From contig CAMDQF010000021.1 in NCBI GenBank assembly GCA_945905745.1, forward strand, positions 1 through 37,619: DNA of 37,619 nucleotides. Reading direction: 5' to 3'. The stretch comes from Litorilinea aerophila (GTDB lineage Bacteria > Chloroflexota > Anaerolineae > Caldilineales > Caldilineaceae). How positions within the stretch are numbered: the first letter of the stretch is position 1; each line of letters starts with the position of its first letter. Below are positions 16,187 through 24,507 of this stretch, piece by piece. The notes below the pieces were generated by a model. That model worked only from the letters and a program-made list of their open reading frames with translations, was not told the origin of the DNA and ran no database searches. The position numbers and the translations under genes were made by a program.

Positions 16187-17692
16187 ATGGCCCAGTCAAA
16201 ATTGGTTCTCCTTCTTATCGTGTGTCTGGTTGCCTCGCTGTTGCCTGCTCGCCACTTGGCGGCCCAACCCTTGTCTGCCGAAGATGGCGTCATTCAAGGC
16301 ACGCTTACCTTTGACAAGCGCTATGTAAGCGTGCAACCGCTGATTCTGGGACAACCTATGCGGGTTGTGATGGTCTTTGATCCCCAGGACCAGCAGGAGC
16401 TACGCCGTCGATCCGGATTTTTTGTGCTGGATGGGGATCGCTTGCGCCGTTTTTTTGCTGGTGCCAGTCTGATTGACAACAATCTGGCCGCAGGCAGCCA
16501 AGTCTCCGACCGAGCGGCCAACGAATTGGTGGCGGTAATCGATCAACCATCCGGGGAATATACGGTTGTAATCTATAACGATACGAATATTCCCATGAAC
16601 TTCCGTCTTTCAGTGGAAAACGGCGTCTTCTCTGGGGAAGAGAACAGCCCAGCCCCGGTCACCACCCAGCCAGAATCTAGCACCGCCCCGGCTGTTTCCC
16701 TGGCCCAGCCCCAAAGCCAATCGGCGGCGGCCAGTCGGGATGTCAGCGGCGATCGGGTACACACCGTACAAGCAGGCGAAACGCTGAGTCTGATCGCCCA
16801 AACGGTTTATGGCGATCTGACTCTGTACGCCCAACTATGCCGCTACAACAGCATCGCCAATTGTGATGTAATCGAAATCGGCCAGCGCTTATCAACACCT
16901 GCGCTGGCGGTGTTGAATGGTGCGGCTGCGCCAGCGTCCCCGGCGGTCGCGGCCAACGCAACGTCGGCACCGGCTGGGACTCAACCCGTGGTCGCCGCAC
17001 CCGCCAGCAGCACGACGAACAACAGCGGAGGCACCTATACAGTCGCGGCGGGCGACACACTGGGCACGATTTCCCAGAAACTCTACGGCGACTTTCAACG
17101 CTTCCGGGAAATTTGCACTCTGAACGGGCTGGGTGATTGCAACACAGTGAGCGTCGGTCAGATCTTGCGGCTGCCCGATGGCGCTGCTCCCCAGGCGACG
17201 GTGGCAGTTGTACCCCCAGCCGTCGCCCCGTCACAAGCAGTGACGGCCACCCCGTCTACGGCGGCACAGACAAGCAGCCTGGGCCTGGTCCCCACCCTTG
17301 AACAATCACGCGGGATGAGTGTTTTTGTCACCCTGTGGAAATCGACTGGCCTCTTCTCCTTATTGGAAGCCGCAGGTCCATTTACGCTCTTTGTTCCATC
17401 GGATTCAGCCTTTGCTCCGGTGATGGAGACCAATTTAACCAAGTGGATGGCGAACAAGCAGGTGTTGGAGCAGATTCTCTCCTATCATGTCCTGCTGCAA
17501 TCCTTTGATTCCACTATTGCAGCGTCGGGGCCGGTCGATCTCCCAACCCTGGAAGGCACGACCGTGCGTATAGAACGGGCAGTCGGCGGCAGACTGCTGG
17601 TCAACGGGAGACCAGTAGTCGGAACACCTGTTAACGCCAGCAATGGAACGATATACACGATTGATCAGGTGCTTTCCCCACCGGTGCCGTGA
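16187..17692 (+). CDS. Secreted LysM-fasciclin protein, paralogue 2
   Basis: Second member of the local family, 501 residues. The signal peptide ends near residue 26 (RHLAAQ). One copy of the beta-rich repeat (about 34-150) contains RSGFFVLDGDRLRRFF and ends FRLSVENGVF. Two LysM domains follow (about 191-241 and 282-332), each with the family-specific insert giving Cys at LCRYNSIANCD and ICTLNGLGDCN; the paired cysteines may form a disulphide. The FAS1 domain is at the C-terminus (about 368-500), with AGPFTLFVPSDSAF and NGTIYTIDQVL. Compared with paralogue 1 it has one fewer N-terminal repeat and one more LysM. AAAGG precedes the ATG as a weak Shine-Dalgarno. It may be read through from the helicase gene. 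Confidence 0.9.
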   Translation: MAQSKLVLLLIVCLVASLLPARHLAAQPLSAEDGVIQGTLTFDKRYVSVQPLILGQPMRVVMVFDPQDQQELRRRSGFFVLDGDRLRRFFAGASLIDNNLAAGSQVSDRAANELVAVIDQPSGEYTVVIYNDTNIPMNFRLSVENGVFSGEENSPAPVTTQPESSTAPAVSLAQPQSQSAAASRDVSGDRVHTVQAGETLSLIAQTVYGDLTLYAQLCRYNSIANCDVIEIGQRLSTPALAVLNGAAAPASPAVAANATSAPAGTQPVVAAPASSTTNNSGGTYTVAAGDTLGTISQKLYGDFQRFREICTLNGLGDCNTVSVGQILRLPDGAAPQATVAVVPPAVAPSQAVTATPSTAAQTSSLGLVPTLEQSRGMSVFVTLWKSTGLFSLLEAAGPFTLFVPSDSAFAPVMETNLTKWMANKQVLEQILSYHVLLQSFDSTIAASGPVDLPTLEGTTVRIERAVGGRLLVNGRPVVGTPVNASNGTIYTIDQVLSPPVP

Positions 17693-17697
17693 CAGAA

Positions 17698-17767
17698 AAG
17701 ATGAGAGGATGACGGGCTGAGTATCCTACCTTCATCTATTCCCATCATCTTTTCATCCTTTCATCTT
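17698..17767 (+). terminator. Possible long-loop hairpin before the MFS gene
   Basis: AAGATGAGAGGATGA (17698-17712) pairs with TCATCCTTTCATCTT (17753-17767), 15 bp with one G-U, around a 40-nt loop that itself consists of CATC-rich near-repeats. There is no T-run, so termination is doubtful. It may just reflect the degenerate repeat content of this spacer. Confidence 0.3.
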
Positions 17768-17772
17768 CTACT

Positions 17773-19056
17773 ATGCCCCAAACAACTGCCCGCTCGTCTA
17801 ATCAATACATCGAACTGGTCCGGGAAAACCCGGACTTTCGCAATCTCTGGCTGGGCCAGGTCGTCAGCCTGTTGGGCGATTGGTTCAATCTGATCGGCTC
17901 GGCCGCGCTGATCGCGACCCTCACCGACTCCGGGGTGGCACTAAGCGGCCTCTTTGTGGTGCGGATGCTGGCCCCGTTCCTCGTCAGCCCGATAGCCGGG
18001 GTGGTGGCCGATCGCTATGACCGGCGCACAATTCTGGTCGTATCAGACCTGATGCGCGCGGGCATCGTCCTCTGTTTTCTGTTTGTACGCAGCGCCGAAA
18101 TGGTCTGGCTGCTCTATGTGCTGACCGCCCTGCAACTGGGGGTCAGCGGCTTCTTCGACCCGGCCAAGAATGCCATCCTGCCTGATGTGGTTCCCCCCCA
18201 ACGGCTGGGCGCGGCCAACGCCGTCAGCTCCGCCACCTGGTCGGTGATGATGGCCTTTGGTGCGGCTATCGGCGGTCTGGTAGCGGGGACCTGGGGCGTC
18301 TACACATCCTTCGTGCTGGATGCACTGACCTTTCTGCTCTCGGCCTTCTTCATCTGGCAGGTACGCTACCGCGCCCAGCCTGTTCAGGGTCGCCAGGGCA
18401 AAAGTATCCGCGCTGCCCTGGGCGAGTATCTAGAGGGGCTGAGCTACCTGAACCGGGAGCGGGATATTTTGATGATTGCCAGCCAGAAAGGGCTGATTGG
18501 GTTGGCGGTGGCGGGCGGTTTCAATGTGGTGCAGGTAGCGATTGCCGAGCAGGTCTTCGTCATCGGGGAGGGGGGCAGCCTGAGTCTGGGCATCTTTTTG
18601 ATGATTTTTGGCATCGGCACAGGGGTGGGGCCGATTGTGGCCCGCCGGTGGAGCGGAGATCGGGATGGTCCCCTGCGCAAGTCGATCGCGATCTTCTACG
18701 GGCTGACATCAGTCGGGCTGCTGGTTTTGGCGCCCCTGGCCGATTTCTACAGCGTTAATCTGGGAATGTTCATTCGGGGCTTTGGCGGTGGGGTGGTTTG
18801 GGTCTTTGCCACCCAACTGCTGCTGCAAAATGTGCCGGCTGCTGTACGCGGGCGGGTCTTCGCCACCGAATTCGCCATTTTTGCCCTGGCCTCGGCCATC
18901 GGCGCCGCCTGGACCGGGCTGGCGCTGGATCATCTGGGCATTTCAGCCACCCTCTGGCTGATGTTCTGGTTCAATCTGGTACCCGGTGGGATTTGGCTCT
19001 GGTGGACGTTGCGGCGCAATAGAGCCATGCGGACGGCGTCGGCGCGGCATGGGTAG
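17773..19056 (+). CDS. MFS transporter (DHA3/EntS-like)
   Basis: Integral membrane exporter of 427 residues with about 12 predicted transmembrane helices. The N-terminus (NPDFRNLWLGQVVSLLGDWFN) is typical of the MFS_3 group that includes enterobactin exporter EntS and macrolide/tetracycline efflux proteins. The signature loop between helices 2 and 3 is GVVADRYDRRTI, matching the GxxADRxxRR motif. FDPAKNAILPDVV in helix 4-5 is also characteristic. The substrate cannot be told. It lies 80 nt after LysM-fasciclin paralogue 2 and upstream of the recQ-dprA module, with no sign of functional linkage to either. Confidence 0.9.
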   Translation: MPQTTARSSNQYIELVRENPDFRNLWLGQVVSLLGDWFNLIGSAALIATLTDSGVALSGLFVVRMLAPFLVSPIAGVVADRYDRRTILVVSDLMRAGIVLCFLFVRSAEMVWLLYVLTALQLGVSGFFDPAKNAILPDVVPPQRLGAANAVSSATWSVMMAFGAAIGGLVAGTWGVYTSFVLDALTFLLSAFFIWQVRYRAQPVQGRQGKSIRAALGEYLEGLSYLNRERDILMIASQKGLIGLAVAGGFNVVQVAIAEQVFVIGEGGSLSLGIFLMIFGIGTGVGPIVARRWSGDRDGPLRKSIAIFYGLTSVGLLVLAPLADFYSVNLGMFIRGFGGGVVWVFATQLLLQNVPAAVRGRVFATEFAIFALASAIGAAWTGLALDHLGISATLWLMFWFNLVPGGIWLWWTLRRNRAMRTASARHG

Positions 19057-19080
19057 CTCAGTCAGGCGGATTGTGCGAGA

Positions 19081-19109
19081 TGGTCAGCACAGGGAAAAGG
19101 TGGTATGAT
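19081..19109 (+). promoter_or_regulatory. Putative promoter of the recQ-dprA module
   Basis: TGGTCA (19081-19086) and TATGAT (19104-19109) with a 17-nt spacer lie about 35-40 nt upstream of the GGAGG-preceded ATG. This would give the two-gene module its own transcript. Confidence 0.5.
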
Positions 19110-19154
19110 CTGTGTCGGATAGTATGCCCAAACTCAGTCTTGCGAGGAGGAATG

Positions 19155-21230
19155 ATGTACCACACGGACAGAGCATTGCGACTCCTTAGACAGGGGTCGG
19201 GGCTAACGGGCGCTACCTTCCGCGACGGACAGGAGGATGCAATTCGCCACATCGTTGAAGGCCGGGGTCGCTTGCTGGTCGTTCAAAAGACTGGATGGGG
19301 CAAAAGTTTCGTCTATTTTATCGCCACCAAATTGCTGCGTGAGCAAGATAACGGTCCGGCTTTGCTGATATCGCCACTGCTCGCTTTGATGCGAAATCAG
19401 ATCGCGGCAGCAGAACGTATGGGAGTGCGTGCCGCTACGATCAACTCCGACAACCAGGACGAGTGGGCTGAAGTTGAAGCCAGGCTCAATCGCAATGAGA
19501 TCGACATTCTGCTGATATCGCCCGAGCGGCTGGCGAACGAACGGTTCCGCACACAGGTTTTGGCTGGCATCGCAGCGCAGATATCGCTGCTGGTGATCGA
19601 CGAAGCTCACTGTATTTCCGATTGGGGCCACGACTTCCGTCCGCACTATCGACTGCTGGAACGGATTGTCAGAACCTTGCCACCTAATTTGCGACTTCTG
19701 GCTACCACGGCAACAGCTAATAACCGCGTGATGGAGGATCTCGCTGCAGTGCTGGGTCCGAAGTTGGAAGTGTCACGCGGCGACCTGAACCGTACTTCAT
19801 TGTCGCTACAAGCCATACGTCTGCCAAGTCAAGCTGAGCGATTGGCCTGGTTGGCAGAGCAACTCGCCACGCTTCACGGCCACGGCATCATCTACACGCT
19901 GACGGTGCATGATGCTAACCAAGTAGCTGACTGGCTGAAAACTCGGGGCTTCAATGTCGAAGCCTACACGGGTGAAACGGGTGATCGCCGGCAAGAACTG
20001 GAACTAGCACTACTCCACAATCAAGTGAAGGCACTCGTTGCCACCACGGCCCTCGGCATGGGCTATGACAAGCCGGATCTAGCATTTGTGATTCATTATC
20101 AGATGCCAGGCTCGGTTGTCGCCTACTACCAGCAGGTAGGCCGCGCAGGGCGCGCACTGGACTCCGCCTACGGTGTCTTGCTGAGTGGCGAAGAAGAAGC
20201 GAGTATCACTGACTGGTTCATCAGGAGTGCCTTCCCGACCCGGCAAGAGGTCGCTGATGTGCTGGATGCGCTTGAGAGTGAGTCCAGCGGACTATCTGTC
20301 CCCGAACTTCTGGGCCGAGTGAACTTGAGCAAGGGGCGTGTCGAGAAGACGATCGCACTGCTCTCTCTTGAATCGCCCGCACCCATCGCCAAACAAGGAA
20401 GCAAGTGGCAACTCACGGCTGCAAGGCTAAGTAATGGATTCTGGGAGCGTGCGGAGCGACTCACCGCATTGCGTCGCGACGAACACCGGCAGATGCAGGA
20501 GTATGTCAGCTTGCCCTTCGGCGAACATATGGGTTTTCTTATCCGAGCGCTCGATGGCGATCCGGGTGCTGCCACCCCTCCTCCGCTGGCCCCGTTGCCG
20601 ACCAACGTGAATGCAACGCTTGTTCGAGAAGCAGTCGCTTTTCTACGCCGTACCAGTCTGCCGATCGATCCCCGACGCCAGTGGCCCACGGGCGGTATGC
20701 CGCAATACCATGTGAGTGGACGAATTCCCGAAAACTTGCAAGCGCAGCCGGGCAAGGCGCTCTGTATTTGGGGTGATGCTGGCTGGGGTAGTATCGTCAG
20801 GCAAGGCAAGTACCGCGACAGCCACTTTGCCGATGATTTGGTCGCGGCTTGCGTGAGTATGATTCGCGAGTGGAATCCGCAACCCACACCGACCTGGGTA
20901 GCCTGCGTTCCGTCGTTACGCCACCCCAATCTCGTGCCGAACTTCGCACAACGTTTGGCTACGGTACTGGGTCTACCGTTTCATAGAGTAATTGCAAAGA
21001 CAGACAGCAGGCCCGAACAGAAAACGATAGCAAACAGTACTCAACAGGCGCGCAACATTGATGGTTCACTCGATCTTACTGGTCAGCCGATTCCGCGTGG
21101 TCCAGTGCTGTTGGTAGACGATATGGTGGATTCGCGCTGGACACTAACTGTGTCAGCGTGGCTCTTACGCAGAAACGGCAGCGGCGAGGTATGGCCGATA
21201 GCGCTTTCGCAAACGGGGCATGACCAATGA
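19155..21230 (+). CDS. RecQ-type helicase fused to a phosphoribosyltransferase domain
   Basis: Superfamily 2 helicase of 691 residues. Walker A is QKTGWGKS (44-51; classical RecQ has PTGGGKS) and Walker B is DEAH (149-152), followed by the RecQ signature [13 protein letters not shown]. Domain 2 has [13 protein letters not shown] and motif [11 protein letters not shown]. The zinc-binding cysteines and HRDC domain of standard RecQ are missing; a winged-helix-like segment occupies about 375-425. The last 150 residues resemble a type I phosphoribosyltransferase (ComF-like), with the PRPP-loop-like [13 protein letters not shown] at 651-663. ATG 19155 is chosen with GAGGAGG upstream; ATG 19152 is too close to it. 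Base composition looks lower in GC than the neighbours. It overlaps the dprA-like gene by 4 nt, so the two are translationally coupled. DNA processing or defence is inferred. Confidence 0.88.
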   Translation: MYHTDRALRLLRQGSGLTGATFRDGQEDAIRHIVEGRGRLLVVQKTGWGKSFVYFIATKLLREQDNGPALLISPLLALMRNQIAAAERMGVRAATINSDNQDEWAEVEARLNRNEIDILLISPERLANERFRTQVLAGIAAQISLLVIDEAHCISDWGHDFRPHYRLLERIVRTLPPNLRLLATTATANNRVMEDLAAVLGPKLEVSRGDLNRTSLSLQAIRLPSQAERLAWLAEQLATLHGHGIIYTLTVHDANQVADWLKTRGFNVEAYTGETGDRRQELELALLHNQVKALVATTALGMGYDKPDLAFVIHYQMPGSVVAYYQQVGRAGRALDSAYGVLLSGEEEASITDWFIRSAFPTRQEVADVLDALESESSGLSVPELLGRVNLSKGRVEKTIALLSLESPAPIAKQGSKWQLTAARLSNGFWERAERLTALRRDEHRQMQEYVSLPFGEHMGFLIRALDGDPGAATPPPLAPLPTNVNATLVREAVAFLRRTSLPIDPRRQWPTGGMPQYHVSGRIPENLQAQPGKALCIWGDAGWGSIVRQGKYRDSHFADDLVAACVSMIREWNPQPTPTWVACVPSLRHPNLVPNFAQRLATVLGLPFHRVIAKTDSRPEQKTIANSTQQARNIDGSLDLTGQPIPRGPVLLVDDMVDSRWTLTVSAWLLRRNGSGEVWPIALSQTGHDQ

Positions 21231-22591
21231 CGCCATCTCTTTCACCCAACACCCAAGCGATTCTTCTGTTGACAGCACCGTTACTCGCCGGACGTTCCAC
21301 TTTGTCGCCAGACCTTCTGTCGCCTGGTGAGTATAAACGCCTGGCTCGTCACCTGCGTGAAATGCAGCGCCAGCCCGCAGATTTGTTGTCTCCTGATGCG
21401 GCAAGTCTGCTGCGTGCCTGCCAACCCGTTGTTGAAGAAGGCCGCTTACAGCGCTTGTTGGGGCGCGGTTTTCTATTGAGCCAGGTGTACGAGCATTGGC
21501 AAGCCCGCGCTCTGTGGGTGGTCAGTCGTGCAGATGCTGACTACCCACAGCGCTTGAAGACGCGATTGCGGGAAGACGCACCTGCAGTGCTGTACGGCTG
21601 TGGCAATATCAGTTTTCTAGAAACCGGCGGACTCGCCGTAGTTGGATCGCGTTATGTGGATGACTTGTTGATTGGTTATACGATGGACATCGGCCGACTC
21701 GCAGCCCGTGCAGGCAAGACGCTCGTCTCTGGGGGAGCAAAGGGCATTGACCAAGCGGCCATGCGGGGTGCGTTGGAGGCAGGCGGCAAAGTCATTGGTG
21801 TTCTTGCGGATAGTCTTGAGAAAACTACTATGAACCGCGAACACCGCGATCTGCTGATCAACGGTCAGTTGGTGCTGATCTCGCCCTACGATCCGATCGC
21901 TGGCTTTAACGTTGGTAATGCCATGCAACGCAATAAGCTGATCTATGCGTTGGCCGATGCTTCATTGGTGGTGAATTCCGATCTCAATATGGGCGGTACC
22001 TGGGCTGGCGCAACCGAACAACTGGACAAACTCCGGTTGGTTCCCATCTATGTGCGATCAACGGGAGATTTTTCTCCCGGTCTTGATGCCCTAAGAAATA
22101 GGGGGGCCATCCCTTGGCCGAATCCGCAAGATGTGGATGCGTTCGAGGCCGTGTTTGATATAGTCACGCCAACAGTCGCACCAACTACTTCGGCATCGCT
22201 TCAGCCCGGTCTCTCACTATTTTCAACCGATGGGCCGCTTGACACACTGCCTACACCTCCAATCATTGATGAAAGGTTGTCAGTGTTAGAAAGCGTGAAC
22301 GGGGAGTCGCCATTGATGACACAAGAACCAAAGGCTAATACGACCAACACAGTGACACAGACGGAGTGCAGCCCAGCAGATGCTCTGTTTACAGCGGTGC
22401 GTGAAGTAGTAACTCAGCGGCTTTTGAAAGTTCCGATGAAGGACGTCGAGGTTGCTGTCGCGCTGGATGTGTCAAACGCTCAGGCTAAGGCGTGGCTACA
22501 GCGCCTTGTCGACGAAGATGTAGTAAAAAGACAAAACAAACCAGTACGTTATGTAGCAAGTTTACCGCAGTTGTTTTCGAATAATAGTTGA
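21227..22591 (+). CDS. DprA-like Rossmann-fold protein of the recQ module
   Basis: DprA/Smf family protein of 454 residues. Canonical DprA loads RecA on incoming single-stranded DNA during transformation. The Rossmann domain (about 95-310) has LAVVGSR (VGSR at 139-142) and [12 protein letters not shown] (168 onward), followed by [12 protein letters not shown] and the [14 protein letters not shown] segment. Upstream is an N-terminal region that may be SAM-like (1-90). A poorly conserved linker leads to a C-terminal winged-helix-like domain (about 385-450). The protein is longer than typical DprA and lacks its usual genomic partner topA. The ATGA overlap with the RecQ-PRTase gene argues that the two products work together. 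It resembles the DprA-like half of PRTase/DprA defence pairs such as ShosTA, as I recall them; this link is inference. Confidence 0.88.
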   Translation: MTPSLSPNTQAILLLTAPLLAGRSTLSPDLLSPGEYKRLARHLREMQRQPADLLSPDAASLLRACQPVVEEGRLQRLLGRGFLLSQVYEHWQARALWVVSRADADYPQRLKTRLREDAPAVLYGCGNISFLETGGLAVVGSRYVDDLLIGYTMDIGRLAARAGKTLVSGGAKGIDQAAMRGALEAGGKVIGVLADSLEKTTMNREHRDLLINGQLVLISPYDPIAGFNVGNAMQRNKLIYALADASLVVNSDLNMGGTWAGATEQLDKLRLVPIYVRSTGDFSPGLDALRNRGAIPWPNPQDVDAFEAVFDIVTPTVAPTTSASLQPGLSLFSTDGPLDTLPTPPIIDERLSVLESVNGESPLMTQEPKANTTNTVTQTECSPADALFTAVREVVTQRLLKVPMKDVEVAVALDVSNAQAKAWLQRLVDEDVVKRQNKPVRYVASLPQLFSNNS

Positions 22592-22619
22592 ACAAGATTA
22601 TTAAATTGTCGGACTATTT

Positions 22620-24335
22620 GTGTCTACGAGCAAAGTCATTGTGAGCTATGAACCTCAAGCGTTGTCGCTGCGTAACAAATGGCTGCTCTCCTGCGTCATC
22701 TCTTTGCTGATCCTTCTCATCTCCGCCCATCCCCTCCTGGCCCAATCCCCCGTGACCGGCGAAGCGCTGGTGCGCGGTACGCTCAATAGTCCCTATACCC
22801 GCCATATCCTCACCCTCTCTGCCTGGGACCCGGCCAAACCGATAGTCATTTTGCTCGAATACTCGCCCCAAGGGCGCTGGGAACTGGACGACAATTCCGG
22901 CTTCTTCGTCTTTGACCAGATCGGCTACGACCGTTTCCGCAGCGGAGAGCTTCCTGGCGCGGTGAGCGTGGCCGCAGGCAACCAACTGTCCGGCGAAGGC
23001 AGACGCCTGCAAGCCACCATCGGCGCGCCCGTTCCCGGAACTTTCTACGTCGTCGTCTACAACAATTCGATCCTGCCCATGGGCTATACCCTGCGCGCCA
23101 CCAATGGAGGCTTCAGCGATAACGGTGGACAGGTAATTGCTGGCAGCGCACCTGGCCCGGTTGGTGACGGCAGTGACGTCTTCCCGCTGGTGGCAGTGCC
23201 TGGCCCCACGCCCGTTCCGCTCCCTACGCCTACGCCGCTCCCACCCCTGCGCGCCTCGGCAGTGCGTGGCCTGCTGGACAAACGCTACGCCCAGGACTTT
23301 TTCCTGCTGGAAGTGGTGGACACAGGTCTGCCCATCTCAATCGAAATGGTCTACGACCCGGCGGAACAGATTCTCCTGCTGGACAGTTTCAACTTTTGGC
23401 TTTTCGACGAAGAGCAGTTCCGCACCCAGGCGATCAGCGGGTCGCGCCCGGAGTTCGAGCCGAACCGGGCCGCCGGTACACTTATCGAGCGGGACGGTGC
23501 GCCCCCGCTGTGGACAGCCACGATTGCGCAGCCGCTGGAGCGCTATTGGCTGGTAGTCAACCAACACGCGCACGCGCTTTCGGTAGGCTACCGGCTGACT
23601 GTGCAGAATGGCGTGCTGGTGGACGAAGGAGAGCAAGCCCAGGCCGTCTATACCCATCCCCGCACGTTGCCCGGTCTGGGCAGCACACTCTGGATTGTCC
23701 GCCCTGGGGAGACGCTGGGTACGATTGCCCAGGCGGTCTACGGCAACCGGGGCTATTACGCGGCCATCTGTGCCGCCAACGGCCTCTTCAACTGCAACCG
23801 GCTGGTCAGCGGTCAACGGCTGATTCTGCCGCCTGCCGCTTCTCTCCCATCCATTGCCCCCCCATCCCGCCCCCTTATCCAGTCCAGCCCATCGCCAGCC
23901 GGTGGCGCGCCTATCAGCGGCGCACCCGTCGCCGACAACCTGCTGGAAGTGGCCGCAGGGCAGGCCAGCCTGCAAGCCTTCCGGGATATGCTGGGCCAGA
24001 CATCGCTGGCCGACACGTTGCAGAGTGCAGGCGCGTACACCCTTTTTGCGTTCACCAACGATGCTTTTGACGCACTGCCCCTGGAAACCCAGGATGAACT
24101 GCTGCTGGACCCGGCGCGGGCGCTTAGCTTGCTCTCTGGACAGGTGGCAAAAGGTCGACTGCGCCCGGATTGGGTGAGTACCCGCACAAAGCATATCACC
24201 ACCCTGGACAACCGATTGCTGCGTTTGGATCCGGACGGCGCGGACGGTTTTACGGTGAATGGCTTTTCCGTCAGCACCGGGCCGATTGAGGCGGCCAATG
24301 GGGTGATTTATGTGGTGGATGGGGTGATTGAGTAG
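22620..24335 (+). CDS. Secreted LysM-fasciclin protein, paralogue 3
   Basis: Third local family member, 571 residues. A signal peptide lies at about 18-42 (WLLSCVISLLILLISAHPLLAQ in two pieces). Two beta-rich repeats (about 45-165 and 215-340) contain NSGFFVFDQIGYDRF and DSFNFWLFDEEQF and are joined by a Pro/Thr linker. A LysM domain (about 357-405, LWIVRPGETLGTIAQAVYG) and a C-terminal FAS1 domain (about 440-571) follow. Its FAS1 H1 motif is weaker (YTLFAFTNDAF) and the YH motif region is degenerate, so this copy may be drifting. The GTG start at 22620 is uncertain: a second GTG at 22641 would leave a more standard signal peptide. It follows the dprA-like gene by 28 nt. A strong hairpin terminates it. 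Confidence 0.85.
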   Translation: MSTSKVIVSYEPQALSLRNKWLLSCVISLLILLISAHPLLAQSPVTGEALVRGTLNSPYTRHILTLSAWDPAKPIVILLEYSPQGRWELDDNSGFFVFDQIGYDRFRSGELPGAVSVAAGNQLSGEGRRLQATIGAPVPGTFYVVVYNNSILPMGYTLRATNGGFSDNGGQVIAGSAPGPVGDGSDVFPLVAVPGPTPVPLPTPTPLPPLRASAVRGLLDKRYAQDFFLLEVVDTGLPISIEMVYDPAEQILLLDSFNFWLFDEEQFRTQAISGSRPEFEPNRAAGTLIERDGAPPLWTATIAQPLERYWLVVNQHAHALSVGYRLTVQNGVLVDEGEQAQAVYTHPRTLPGLGSTLWIVRPGETLGTIAQAVYGNRGYYAAICAANGLFNCNRLVSGQRLILPPAASLPSIAPPSRPLIQSSPSPAGGAPISGAPVADNLLEVAAGQASLQAFRDMLGQTSLADTLQSAGAYTLFAFTNDAFDALPLETQDELLLDPARALSLLSGQVAKGRLRPDWVSTRTKHITTLDNRLLRLDPDGADGFTVNGFSVSTGPIEAANGVIYVVDGVIE

Positions 24336-24341
24336 GTGACA

Positions 24342-24373
24342 GCGTACTGCGTATCTCGTATGGCGTAGGTCGT
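24342..24373 (+). repeat. Degenerate GCGTA/TCGTA tandem tract
   Basis: A short tract of near-repeats of GCGTA-N3-5 (GCGTACTGCGTATCTCGTAT and onward) lies just after the LysM-fasciclin paralogue 3 stop. It is one of five unrelated degenerate short-motif tracts seen in spacers of this window. Confidence 0.4.
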
Positions 24374-24395
24374 GGCGATTATTTTCTCTTTGTAG

Positions 24396-24452
24396 AATGC
24401 CGATAAGTGGGATAAGAAGAGAGTCAATCTTCTCATCCCATTTATCGGCATT
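24396..24452. terminator. Bidirectional terminator between convergent genes
   Basis: Arms of 25 nt (24396-24420 and 24428-24452) pair with only two mismatches around a 7-nt loop. The plus strand continues TTGTTGTT. It separates LysM-fasciclin paralogue 3 from the convergent HzsA-like gene. Confidence 0.85.
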
Positions 24453-24507
24453 GTTGTTCCCGGCTGACGTTACTTCCTACGCAATTTGGAATAGCCTATG
24501 CGATTTT

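Noticed and set aside
21227-22591. Calling this the canonical competence gene dprA
   Set aside because: The protein is longer than usual, is coupled to a helicase-PRTase gene, and lacks the normal neighbours, so only a DprA-like call is supported.
19113-22613. TGTCGGA on both sides of the recQ-dprA module as insertion-site repeats
   Set aside because: Seven bases 3.5 kb apart are expected by chance and the flanking bases differ.
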